Notes under the pieces: generated by a model
Told to the model about the DNA's origin: nothing
The model's input: only the letters and a program-made list of their open reading frames with translations
The model's database searches: none
In this document: positions 38,611 through 46,300 of the stretch, in pieces
Position numbering within the stretch: the stretch's first letter is position 1
Layout: each line of letters opens with the position of its first letter
Program-made: the position numbers and the translations under genes
Source: Citrobacter braakii
Lineage (GTDB): Bacteria; Pseudomonadota; Gammaproteobacteria; Enterobacterales; Enterobacteriaceae
DNA length: 64,000 bases
Assembly: GCF_002075345.1 (NCBI RefSeq)
Contig: NZ_NAEW01000001.1
Location: 62,001-126,000, forward strand
Direction: 5' to 3'

Positions 38611-39447
38611 TTATTTCAACGAAACTAATTGCTCAACGGTCATCTTCCGTATATCGTCGCGATGAATAACCAGCCAGCCGTTTTTCTCCATCCAGAATTT
38701 AAACTGACTGATAGTTGTCACCACTGCATCATCTGATACTCGTTCGGTAGATGTAACATTTCCGGCTTCATCAAAGTGGACAACAACAGTGCGGGAGTCC
38801 CCCTTGATTAAGCGGCCTGACGAAAGGCGCAGTTCGTTTTCCATCCGGTCGAACTCGGCAATGTAAGCCTCTTTGAACGCGGCGGCTCTTTTGCCTGTGA
38901 AGCCCATCACCAGAAAAACGAAGCCGTTTTTGGTGATCTGGTACATCGGGAGCTTGCGTCCGGTTGAGTCTGTGTATTCACTGGGCTTAAAATTAAGCTC
39001 AGTGAATTGAGAGGAACATTCCAGCATTTCGATTTTTTGAATGACGTTTTTGTGCAGCTTGCCGAAAAATTCAGCAACCGCAACAGACGTAGTGACGGCG
39101 CGACCATTTTCAACGGTCACTTGAGGGTGAGAAAGGGCAGGGATAGTAGCCATGATGGCATCCTCTATGGTCAGTTTTATAAACTCACCACGTGAGGTTC
39201 CAAACTCATAGGTGGTGAGACGTACAGGGTTGGAACTACCGGCGACCATAGGAACCGGCCAGCCTTGCGGCTGCCCTGCACGCCCCACCATAATGCGAAT
39301 GTGGCCGTGCTTAACGCATAAAAAAACCGCAAAGGCGCGGTTATGCGCTATGGTCGTCAACGGGGTTCCAATCCCGGCACCCGTTTTATGAGGTGCCTGG
39401 GAACTATAACGCCACCCATTTTCTTTCGCAAGCATTGCATCCATCAT
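38611..39447 (-). CDS. Ash-Rha fusion, candidate antirepressor/regulator
   Basis: 278 residues from ATG at 39447, which has AAGGTGA at good spacing; a GTG three codons earlier overlaps that site. Residues about 5-80 (GAGIGTPLTTIAHNRAFAV, GRAGQPQGWP) match the phage Ash family. Residues about 100-185 (GRAVTTSVAVAEFFGKLHKN, FVFLVMGFTGKRAAAFKEAY) are a Rha (Phage_pRha) domain, and the C-terminal part resembles that of the second Rha at 49034. It lies directly after a C4-like RNA, the place of the antirepressor in phage P1. An antirepressor role is inferred. Confidence 0.8.
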   Translation of the reverse strand: MMDAMLAKENGWRYSSQAPHKTGAGIGTPLTTIAHNRAFAVFLCVKHGHIRIMVGRAGQPQGWPVPMVAGSSNPVRLTTYEFGTSRGEFIKLTIEDAIMATIPALSHPQVTVENGRAVTTSVAVAEFFGKLHKNVIQKIEMLECSSQFTELNFKPSEYTDSTGRKLPMYQITKNGFVFLVMGFTGKRAAAFKEAYIAEFDRMENELRLSSGRLIKGDSRTVVVHFDEAGNVTSTERVSDDAVVTTISQFKFWMEKNGWLVIHRDDIRKMTVEQLVSLK

Positions 39448-39484
39448 CTTTCTCACCTTCGTTAAACCGTCAACGAACTTTGTG

Positions 39485-39609
39485 GTGCGGTGCCTGGTGC
39501 CTCCAGGTGACGTTAACCAGTTAACAGTTAGCGCCGACTACAAAACACCCACAACCAACACGAGGTTCTTCTTAACTGAGTCGCGTGCGCATAGCCGCAT
39601 TCACCGCAC
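39485..39609 (-). ncRNA. C4-like antisense RNA upstream of ash-rha
   Basis: On the minus strand GTGCGGTGAATGCGGC opens the element, and CACCTGGAGGCACCAGG followed by CACCGCAC closes it. The ends GTGCGGTG/CACCGCAC pair perfectly, and CCTGG/CCAGG forms the inner hairpin. Four related elements with the same ends lie at 53.7-55.5 kb. This layout, and a position just upstream of an Ant-like gene, matches the C4 RNAs of P1/P7, which block antirepressor translation. Within the RNA, TCACCT can pair with AGGTGA at the ash-rha start. Confidence 0.65.
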
Positions 39610-39623
39610 TACAAAATTCGTTT

Positions 39624-39661
39624 TAAAAAGGACGGTATCAGCAAGGGAAATGCTGATACCG
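39624..39661 (-). terminator. Intrinsic terminator in the leftward leader
   Basis: On the minus strand GGTATCAGCA pairs with TGCTGATACC around a 7-base loop, and CCTTTTT follows. It sits 14 bases before the C4-like RNA, so it would stop leftward early transcription unless antiterminated, or the C4 RNA may have its own promoter. Between it and the gene at 39914 are mutually exclusive inverted repeats (39697-39708 with 39786-39797). Confidence 0.65.
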
Positions 39662-39913
39662 CCAACACAACACACAGCAATGTCACGGTCCTGGTCGCAA
39701 CCGGAAGCGCACTATCGCATTGGATTTAACGACAAACCTTATGAGGTTAGAGGTTGTGCGTAATGCGCTTTCGCGTTGTGTTCCCGGTTGCTTCCGGGGC
39801 TGATTGTCCCAACTCTTCTAACCATTGGTTGCAAGAGCAGCAGCTTCTTACATTTACGGAGTTCTGTTGCTACTTATTTGCTGCATATGCCAGCATTTTT
39901 ATGCTGGCGCTAG

Positions 39914-40102
39914 CTAAGAAAGTTGGTGTTCGGTAGAGATACCTGACCCTCTTGCAAAACCGCTTAACTCTCTGAATGAATTAAGTGTTTTATTAGCCAA
40001 CCATATGCGGGCCTCAGTGCCTGCATTTAGTTCTACCTGTTGCAGGCGTTTTGCATCCTCCAGAAGCATGGCTATAACGTGTTTCAGTTCTGTCTCGTTC
40101 AT
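39914..40102 (-). CDS. First protein of the leftward operon (62 aa)
   Basis: 62 residues, helical (MNETELKHVIAMLLEDAKRL). It is the first gene downstream of pL, the position of N or kil-like genes in lambdoid phages. It does not look like N, since it lacks an Arg-rich motif. Function unknown. Confidence 0.55.
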   Translation of the reverse strand: MNETELKHVIAMLLEDAKRLQQVELNAGTEARIWLANKTLNSFRELSGFARGSGISTEHQLS

Positions 40103-40203
40103 TGAGTGGCCCTCTTCATCCGTTTTACGCCCGTCGGCGGAACATTTACCTGTCGCGCCAGTTTTGCTGACTGTCCCATCCGTTAGGGTGGGTTGCTAAG
40201 TTA

Positions 40204-40244
40204 AAAATAACATCGCTATTTTTATTGTCAATATCAATGTTATT
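40204..40244 (-). promoter_or_regulatory. pL promoter with two operators
   Basis: Minus-strand promoter: TTGACA at 40226-40231, 16-base spacer, TATTTT at 40204-40209. Two 15-bp operators overlap it: AATAACATCGCTATT (40206-40220) and AATATCAATGTTATT (40230-40244), spaced 24 bases. They share the form AATAnC-3-GnTATT with the two sites at pR. Confidence 0.75.
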
Positions 40245-40435
40245 TTTATTTTGTGTGGGCAACAGAAAGAGAGGGGGGATACATTGTGAGAGGCATGGTG
40301 GCAAGTAGCAGGTAGGGTATAAGTGTGATTGAGGTCGTTTTTGAGAAAAAATATAGGGTGAGAATAATAACCATTATTGATAATTATTCTCACCTCTGCT
40401 AGAGATCAAATGGGGCATTTGTCGTTGTGTCGTTG

Positions 40436-41158
40436 TTAAGACTGATTATTTTTCTGAGCCTTGATCCAGCGAGCAACGAGTGCTTCCATTGTTTCTTTTT
40501 TCTCAGTTATTTCGTTTAGAATTTTTTCCTGCTCTTCTTTAGGAAAAGCGTTGAATACTCTTAATAGCGCTCTTTGAGTAGGGCCAATCCTCATTGCATC
40601 AGGTGTAGAAATCTGATCTGTTTCTTCTGGGGGCAACATAAACCAGTAGGATGGATACCCTGTAATTTCAGTCAGCTTGTCAAGGTTTACAGGATTGGGG
40701 GCTGCTTTTCCGATGAGCCATTGTTGAACCACGTGCGAATTAATACCCATGCGTTGGGCCAGCTCGAACTGGCTCCAGCCAGTTTGTTCCAGCAGCTTTT
40801 TCATTCTGTACACTGACGTAGCCATTGCCCTGCTTTGTATATCAGTTTCAGGCTGACCAGCATCCTCTTCACTTGAGGTTTCGGGAGTATATTTGCGTGC
40901 GACATTAATCAGACCTGTCATATCAGGTCTGATATCTTCAGGGGAAACCCTCAGCAAGGCTGAAAACTTCAGGACTGTCTCAAGGTTTAGCGGTGTCTGG
41001 GCATTCAGGTAGTGGCTGACCGCCCCCTGAGTTGTAAAACCCATCATTTCAGCAGCTCGCTCCTGAGTAAGTCCTAACGAATCCTTACGAGAGTTCCAGA
41101 TTTCTTTTAGCCTGCGTGCAGCTTCAATGTCTTGTTCAGATAAGTTTTTTCTCTTCAT
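40436..41158 (-). CDS. Prophage repressor with two HTH domains and no peptidase domain
   Basis: About 240 residues from MKRKNLSEQDIEAARRLKE at 41158; in-frame ATGs at 41167 and 41188 are also possible and none has a strong binding site. A Cro/CI-type helix-turn-helix (GLTQERAAEMMGFTTQGAVS) is followed near residue 120 by a second one (GWSQFELAQRMGINSHVVQQ). The C-terminus is short and helical. There is no S24 peptidase Ser-Lys dyad and no Ala-Gly cleavage site, so RecA-stimulated self-cleavage is not expected. It is divergent from cro across two operators. Confidence 0.85.
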   Translation of the reverse strand: MKRKNLSEQDIEAARRLKEIWNSRKDSLGLTQERAAEMMGFTTQGAVSHYLNAQTPLNLETVLKFSALLRVSPEDIRPDMTGLINVARKYTPETSSEEDAGQPETDIQSRAMATSVYRMKKLLEQTGWSQFELAQRMGINSHVVQQWLIGKAAPNPVNLDKLTEITGYPSYWFMLPPEETDQISTPDAMRIGPTQRALLRVFNAFPKEEQEKILNEITEKKETMEALVARWIKAQKNNQS

Positions 41159-41189
41159 ATCCAACATTCTAATAGTATTGCTAATCATT

Positions 41190-41233
41190 TTGAAATAGCT
41201 TCGTTATTTACATATAAAAATAACTATGTTATT
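41190..41233 (+). promoter_or_regulatory. pR promoter with two operators
   Basis: TTGAAA (41190-41195), 17 bases, TATAAA (41213-41218). Operators are AATAGCTTCGTTATT (41194-41208), overlapping the -35 box, and the perfect palindrome AATAACTATGTTATT (41219-41233), at the start site. Centre spacing is 25 bases. Binding there would block pR. Confidence 0.8.
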
Positions 41234-41265
41234 GATTGTGTCTCAGAACAACGAGGAACACTTTA

Positions 41266-41529
41266 ATGAAGCTTGGTGAATATTTGAGGAATTCTGGCTT
41301 AAGTCAGCGAGATTTCGGCAATAAAGTTGGTGCCAGCCAGGGGATGGTAAGCCACGTATTGAATGGCAGGGCCAGACTAACTGGCAGAAACACGCTTTTA
41401 TGGAGCAAGAGTACCGGCTGGCGAGTTACGCCACATGAAATTGATAGCTCCACTTACCCCAACCCTACTGACGGGCTTCCTCCTGAAATACAGGCTACCG
41501 TAAATCGGCGCCGGGAGGTTGATTTATGA
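41266..41529 (+). CDS. Cro-like protein (YdaS type)
   Basis: 87 residues from MKLGEYLRNSGLSQRDFGNK with GAGGAA upstream; ten further codons are open upstream but lack a site. A single helix-turn-helix (SQRDFGNKVGASQGMVSHVL) occupies the N-terminal half and PNPTDGLPPE is typical of YdaS/Cro proteins. It is the first gene from pR and overlaps the YdaT-like gene by 4 bases. Confidence 0.85.
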   Translation: MKLGEYLRNSGLSQRDFGNKVGASQGMVSHVLNGRARLTGRNTLLWSKSTGWRVTPHEIDSSTYPNPTDGLPPEIQATVNRRREVDL

Positions 41530-41972
41530 TAATCAGGCACGAAAACATCCGGTGTGCGCTGCTCGCATGGGCGGCTGAATCCAGCCAGGAGGATGTCGCC
41601 AGCACGATCGCAGCGACATACATTCGACAGGGCGGGAAAGAGCTGCCCCTCACACTTATTACCGATCCGGTTGAGCAGCGTCATGAAAGCTGGCGTAACC
41701 AGCAAAATATATTTCATCGCTGGCTGTCCGGCGAAACACCGGAGCAGCGCCGCAAAATTCAGCTTTTGCTTCCCGCCATATCTGAAGAGATCCCCCCACT
41801 TCTGCGCCTGAGAATGGAGTTTGCAGATTCCATTGAATACCGGGCTGTCATTCGCGCCCGGGAAGAACTGAACCGTGCATTTGACGATTTGTTGCGTGCC
41901 GTTCTGTCCGGGACCGGAGGCAGACAGGCAGATCGCGCTCGCGATGGCCCTGCTACGTTACGGCAGGGGTAA
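41526..41972 (+). CDS. YdaT-family (CII-like) regulator
   Basis: 148 residues. RHENIRCALLAWAAE and the later QQNIFHRWLSGETPEQRRKI match YdaT of the Rac prophage. YdaT was first described as a toxin, but as I recall is better explained as a CII-like regulator. It overlaps the cro stop (ATGA). Confidence 0.75.
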   Translation: MIIRHENIRCALLAWAAESSQEDVASTIAATYIRQGGKELPLTLITDPVEQRHESWRNQQNIFHRWLSGETPEQRRKIQLLLPAISEEIPPLLRLRMEFADSIEYRAVIRAREELNRAFDDLLRAVLSGTGGRQADRARDGPATLRQG

Positions 41973-42087
41973 TCCGTAGGAGAAAAAGGCCGCGAACAGG
42001 GCGGCCTGGAACTCTTTTTCAGAGGAGAAGAAGAATGATCGATGTTTCAAACGGTAGGAAAAGCCAATGTCCGCAGAACTGATGATG

Positions 42088-42357
42088 TCAAGAATCGAAA
42101 CCTGCCTTATACACTGCATAGCTTCTTCTGGCGCTACCGTCGGGTGCGATATTTCTTTCACGGCAGAAGGCGAGAAAGTCATCAATATCGGCCTTTACTT
42201 TAACGACGGTAAACCCTTGCATTTTAGCTTGTCGTACCTGGGAGTCGAAGGAAGCCAGCCATCTTTCATATGAGGGAGTTGGTGTGGCGTTGGGGGTTAC
42301 TTGCCAGAACGAAATGAACTCCTCTTCGCTCGCGAAATAGATTACACAAAAATTCAC
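42088..42357 (-). CDS. Antisense-oriented phage protein (89 aa)
   Basis: 89 residues from a GTG at 42357, eight bases after a perfect AGGAGG. It lies on the minus strand inside the rightward early operon. The sequence (MNFCVIYFASEEEFISFWQV) has balanced composition and looks like a real protein, more so than the overlapping 68-codon plus-strand frame. Its binding site is half of a 10-bp inverted repeat (CGAACCTCCT/AGGAGGTTCG). Function unknown. Confidence 0.6.
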   Translation of the reverse strand: MNFCVIYFASEEEFISFWQVTPNATPTPSYERWLASFDSQVRQAKMQGFTVVKVKADIDDFLAFCRERNIAPDGSARRSYAVYKAGFDS

Positions 42358-42497
42358 TGTCGAACCTCCTTTGGTTCTGTTGGTTGGGAGATCAGCAGGC
42401 TAGCACCAGCAGGAGGTTCGGCACCAAAAGGAGAGGTGTGACAGTGGGTATTTATTCATGGTTTCAAACCGCCCGGAAAAGAGCGTAACGAGGCGTT

Positions 42498-43418
42498 ATG
42501 GCGGCACTTCCATACATGCAGCTTTATATCGCTGATTATCTTGCAGACACGATGCATCTGTCTACCGAAGAACATGGGGCTTATTTGCTGCTGATGTTCA
42601 ATTACTGGCAGACCGGAAGAGCTATACCGAAAAACAGGCTGGCGAAAATTGCACGGGTCAGCAACGAGCGCTGGGGAGCCGTAGAAGAGTCGTTGAGAGA
42701 GTTTTTCATTGATAACGGCACGGAATGGGTTCACAAGCGCATAGAAGATGATCTTGCTTCGGTCAGGGAAACCTTAGCGAAAAGGTCAGCGGCAGGAAAA
42801 GCATCTGTTCATTCCAGAAGGAACAGGAAGGAAACACAATCTGCCAGCGAAAGTAACACATGTTCAACAGGTGTTGGTTCTGTGTTTGAACAGGACGCCA
42901 ACAAACAGGGAACTAATAAAGATACAGATCCAGATAAAGAAACAGATCTAAAAGATCAAAACCTCTTGCGCGGTGCTGAAAAAATCAGCCCCCCGCCGTC
43001 GGAAGAAAATCTGGAGTCATGCGGTTTGAATTTGCACGACGGCACCAGACCAGCCCATGCCGGACCTGAGCGTCGGCCTCTGAGCGCTGGTGTGCCTGAA
43101 ATGCCCCGTCCCGATGACCCTGAGTTTATCCGGCTGCCGCTGAACGACGGTTCTGAGTTCGCCGTGACCGAATCACTGGTTTCCGAGTTTGAGGCGCTGT
43201 ATCCGGCGGTTGACGTCCGGCAGGTGCTGCGTAACCAGCGGGGATGGCTACTGAGCGACCAGCGACGGCGGAAAACCGCACGTGGCATCAAAAAATTTAT
43301 CACCGGCTGGCTGGCGAAAGACCAGGACCGGGGAGGCAACCGTGGCCGCGACAGTCCGGCACGAATTCAGGACATACCGCCGCCGGACAGCGAAATTCCA
43401 CCAGGTTTCAGGGGATGA
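42498..43418 (+). CDS. YdaU-like DUF1376 replication protein
   Basis: 306 residues. The N-terminal 95 residues (YMQLYIADYLADTMHLSTEE, HGAYLLLMFNYWQTGRAI) are DUF1376, a winged-helix domain found in phage replication initiators. A linker rich in polar residues leads to a basic C-terminus. In Rac the equivalent YdaU precedes the DnaC-like YdaV, as here. It probably binds the phage origin. Confidence 0.82.
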   Translation: MAALPYMQLYIADYLADTMHLSTEEHGAYLLLMFNYWQTGRAIPKNRLAKIARVSNERWGAVEESLREFFIDNGTEWVHKRIEDDLASVRETLAKRSAAGKASVHSRRNRKETQSASESNTCSTGVGSVFEQDANKQGTNKDTDPDKETDLKDQNLLRGAEKISPPPSEENLESCGLNLHDGTRPAHAGPERRPLSAGVPEMPRPDDPEFIRLPLNDGSEFAVTESLVSEFEALYPAVDVRQVLRNQRGWLLSDQRRRKTARGIKKFITGWLAKDQDRGGNRGRDSPARIQDIPPPDSEIPPGFRG

Positions 43419-43424
43419 CAGGCC

Positions 43425-44171
43425 ATGAAAAACATCGCAGATACCGGGATTCTGGCCCGTATCAGGAATCTTGCTCCAAAGTCCGCTGCTGCTTCCGCGC
43501 CGTACCGGACACCGGAGGAGTGGCGCAGATGGCAGCTTGCCGAAGGCCGGAAACGCTGCGAGGAAATCGAGCGCCAGAACCGCCAGTCGAGAGCGGAGAA
43601 AATTTTCGGTCGTTCGGGGATTCGGGACCTGTACCGCAGGTGTTCGTTCGCGAACTACCGGGTGGAGAACGACGGACAGCGCCACGCACTGAGCCAGGCA
43701 AAATCCATCGCGGAAAACCTGTGCGGTGATGATTTTACCAGTTTCGTGTTCAGCGGCTCGACGGGAACCGGGAAAAATCACCTGGCAGCGGCTATCGGAA
43801 ATCGTCTGCTGGCCCGGGGAAAGACCGTGATGATTGTCACCCTGGCTGACGTGATGCTGGGCGTCAGGGCCTGTTACGACGCGGGAAAATCCGAGGAAAC
43901 ATTTCTGGCCGGGCTTTGCGATGTTGACCTGCTGGTGCTCGACGAAGTTGGTATGCAGCGTGATACGAAAAACGAGTTTGTCATCCTGAACCAGATTGTC
44001 GACAGGCGTACTGCGTCGATGAAGTCAGTAGGGATACTGACCAACATGAACTTTGACAGTCTTAAAAAACTGGCTGGCGAACGGGTGACTGACCGGCTAC
44101 GGATGAACGGCGGTCGCTGGGTAATTTTTGGCTGGGAAAGCTGGCGGCAACACGTCAGGCAACACAAATAA
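43425..44171 (+). CDS. DnaC-like helicase loader (YdaV type)
   Basis: 248 residues with an AAA+ domain: Walker A FSGSTGTGKNHLAAAIGN near residue 105 and Walker B VDLLVLDEVGMQ near 165. The C-terminus GERVTDRLRMNGGRWVIFGW is typical of DnaC/YdaV. It loads the host DnaB helicase at the phage origin recognised by its upstream partner. It starts six bases after the DUF1376 gene. Confidence 0.9.
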   Translation: MKNIADTGILARIRNLAPKSAAASAPYRTPEEWRRWQLAEGRKRCEEIERQNRQSRAEKIFGRSGIRDLYRRCSFANYRVENDGQRHALSQAKSIAENLCGDDFTSFVFSGSTGTGKNHLAAAIGNRLLARGKTVMIVTLADVMLGVRACYDAGKSEETFLAGLCDVDLLVLDEVGMQRDTKNEFVILNQIVDRRTASMKSVGILTNMNFDSLKKLAGERVTDRLRMNGGRWVIFGWESWRQHVRQHK

Positions 44172-44190
44172 TTTTTCAGGAGAAAATTCT

Positions 44191-44934
44191 ATGGAAACTG
44201 TACTCGATGTACTGAAAGCGATGGAAAAAGCCAGCGCACGAGAAATTGCCGCAAGGATGAAGATCGAACCCCGCGACGCGCTTGAAATGCTGAACGAACA
44301 GCAGGAAATCGGTACGGTGACATTTCTGAACGGTTACTGGTTGCTGTCCGGTATTGCACCAGCCCGGACGACAACGGTTAAGTGCAGAACGCTGAAGCCG
44401 GAAGCATCGAAGGAGATGACTGTTAAAATCGGTGAACAGCAACTGACTGACGCTATCCGTGAAAATGGCCCGCTTACTGCGGAAGACCTTGCGACGATGT
44501 TTGATGTCACCTCCCGCAAGGTTGTCGCTACACTGGCAAACGCGACCGGAAAAGGCCGCCTGAGCCGTGTTAAACGGGATGGTAAATTCAGGTACTGCAT
44601 ACCTGAAACGACCTCAGCACCTGAAGCCGTTCCGGAGCGTGAATACGTGCCGAAAGAATCTGAATCAGCAATCACGCCGTATGTAACGAGTGCTATCGAC
44701 GCCAGTACTGAAAGTGATACGGTGCAGGTCGATGATAAAGCCCCCCTGGTACTCACTGAGAGCCATCCGGGATGTACCAGGCTTCCCACGCCGAAGGAGG
44801 TCTCCCGCGTTATCCGTAAACTCAGGAGTGCGTTACACCAGGCGGAACTGGTTCGGAAAAGTGTCATTGCTGCGAAAAAGCATGAAAAAACACTGAACCG
44901 AATGACCCGATTACTACAGGAGTTGCAGCAATGA
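44191..44934 (+). CDS. Phage protein with two winged-helix segments
   Basis: 247 residues from METVLDVLKAMEKASAREI, eight bases after AGGAGA; the open frame upstream overlaps the DnaC-like gene and lacks a site. Two winged-helix-like segments occur at about 1-50 and 88-135 (LTAEDLATMFDVTSRKVVAT). The C-terminus is helical and basic. The position equals ydaW in Rac. It may be a replication accessory or regulator. Confidence 0.65.
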   Translation: METVLDVLKAMEKASAREIAARMKIEPRDALEMLNEQQEIGTVTFLNGYWLLSGIAPARTTTVKCRTLKPEASKEMTVKIGEQQLTDAIRENGPLTAEDLATMFDVTSRKVVATLANATGKGRLSRVKRDGKFRYCIPETTSAPEAVPEREYVPKESESAITPYVTSAIDASTESDTVQVDDKAPLVLTESHPGCTRLPTPKEVSRVIRKLRSALHQAELVRKSVIAAKKHEKTLNRMTRLLQELQQ

Positions 44935-45269
44935 TAGATATCAACACCCCTCCAGAAGTTGTCGAAAAAATCCAGGAGATAATCAAGGAGCTTCACGACG
45001 TTTGTGTTGAAAACGGAGTGCCGCTGGTCATTGCTGCTCTAGTGAGCCGGACATCAACGACAGGAGGTGATGGAATCAGCAGGCTGCTTTCGTTTTATCT
45101 GGATGGTCCGGCAGGGATAACGGACTCATCCATGCTTGCCGCCAGCGATATTTTACGAATGCCATATGTTCCTGATTCGTTTGTTGCCGGACTGGAGATG
45201 CTCAGGGAGGAGATGAATAAACCGTGTGACTGCCCTGAGTGTCGGTCGGAGCACGGCATAATACACTGA
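44931..45269 (+). CDS. Phage protein (112 aa), distant paralog of 37787-38128
   Basis: 112 residues starting MIDINTPPEVVEKIQEIIKE, coupled to the previous gene by ATGA. VCVENGVPLVIAALVS and LRMPYVPDSFVAGLEML align with the leftward-operon protein at 37787. It ends with a Cys cluster (CDCPEC) which that protein lacks. Function unknown. Confidence 0.65.
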   Translation: MIDINTPPEVVEKIQEIIKELHDVCVENGVPLVIAALVSRTSTTGGDGISRLLSFYLDGPAGITDSSMLAASDILRMPYVPDSFVAGLEMLREEMNKPCDCPECRSEHGIIH

Positions 45270-45282
45270 CTACGGAGGTCAT

Positions 45283-45519
45283 ATGAAAATTGAATATCAG
45301 GATGCTGGCATGGAAGCCAGGCTGATTATTACCGGCACCATTTTTAGCGTACGAAAACACAATAATCTGGTGGACAGGATGTTGATGCGAATTCCTCAGT
45401 TGCGGGAAGAAAGTGAAGGTTTTTTTATACAGACCACCTGTATATACGGATGTGTCGCTGATGTGCTACTGGCAGAAGAAATAGCCAAAGAACACGGGTA
45501 TGTGGTTAAAACAGGATAG
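45283..45519 (+). CDS. Small phage protein (78 aa)
   Basis: 78 residues after a strong ACGGAGGTCAT ribosome-binding site, starting MKIEYQDAGMEARLIITG. It is the last gene of the replication block before the cargo region. No domain recognised. Confidence 0.65.
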   Translation: MKIEYQDAGMEARLIITGTIFSVRKHNNLVDRMLMRIPQLREESEGFFIQTTCIYGCVADVLLAEEIAKEHGYVVKTG

Positions 45520-45701
45520 TATCACAGACCGACAAATCCAGGATAAATCATGCAATACATGAAGATTGTCACTTTTATTGTGCCTGGTTAAGTATTCAAG
45601 GTTTTAGGGTAAAGGCTGTCAGGACGGACAGGTAGACTTAACAGGCAGTATATATTATAAATTTATTATCAATTTTCTCTCATAAAGAAAGGGTCTATCC
45701 C

Positions 45702-46214
45702 ATGTCTTTAATCATACGACAAGCAACATTAGCCGATTCAGGATTACTAAATGAGCTTGGCTACCGCATCTATCCTGCGTACTTTAAGCATATGTGGAAG
45801 TCAGAATCAGAACTTGATAATTATTTGGAGGGTGAATATTCACTATCTGTTATTGAGCGGAATATTAATGACGAAAACATTAGCTGGTATATAGCTGAAA
45901 TCGATCAGCCTATTGGTTTTGCCAAGCTGACCTGGCAAGCAACTATCCCGAATACAGACATCAGCGGTGTTTTACTTGACAAACTCTACCTTGCCCCAAC
46001 CAAAACGAATCAACATTATGGTCAACTAATGTTCAGTAAAGTCATAGATCTTGCCCGAAGTAATGGGAAAAAATTCTTATGGCTGGAGGTTCTTGAGCAA
46101 AATGAACGTGCTCAAGGATTCTATAAAAAACAGGGAATGAAATACATCAGCGACATCGTTTTCGAAACAAATTCACAGAGGAGCATACTCAAGTTAATGG
46201 GGATGTGTATATAA
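45702..46214 (+). CDS. GNAT-family N-acetyltransferase (prophage cargo)
   Basis: 170 residues, one GNAT domain. The acetyl-CoA loop lies around KLYLAPTKTNQHYGQLMF and the C-terminal AQGFYKKQGMKY is typical of the family. Base composition is more A+T-rich than the flanking phage genes, and 180 bases of A+T-rich leader precede it, so it looks like acquired cargo with its own promoter. Substrate unknown; it could acetylate a small molecule or a protein. Confidence 0.8.
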   Translation: MSLIIRQATLADSGLLNELGYRIYPAYFKHMWKSESELDNYLEGEYSLSVIERNINDENISWYIAEIDQPIGFAKLTWQATIPNTDISGVLLDKLYLAPTKTNQHYGQLMFSKVIDLARSNGKKFLWLEVLEQNERAQGFYKKQGMKYISDIVFETNSQRSILKLMGMCI

Positions 46215-46224
46215 GATCCGCTCC

Positions 46225-46248
46225 TCGTTCAAAGTGGACTGTCAGATT
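46225..46248 (+). repeat. 24-base element after the acetyltransferase (copy 1)
   Basis: It begins TCGTTCAAAGTGGAC and ends TGTCAGATT, 11 bases after the GNAT stop. A copy with three differences lies in inverted orientation at 51161-51184, just after the stop of the minus-strand membrane protein. Both cargo genes therefore share the same downstream flank. Confidence 0.6.
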
Positions 46249-46300
46249 AGGTTTGGCCCTATGTCGCAAGAGCGCTAACCCGGGGCTGGGCTAATATAGC

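Noticed and set aside
39482..39763. 93-codon plus-strand frame in the leftward leader
   Set aside because: It lies across the C4-like RNA and the terminator, and has no supporting start site.
42067..42273. 68-codon plus-strand frame overlapping the gene at 42088-42357
   Set aside because: Its start has only a weak binding site, and the opposite strand has a perfect AGGAGG and a more protein-like sequence. It remains possible but is the poorer choice.
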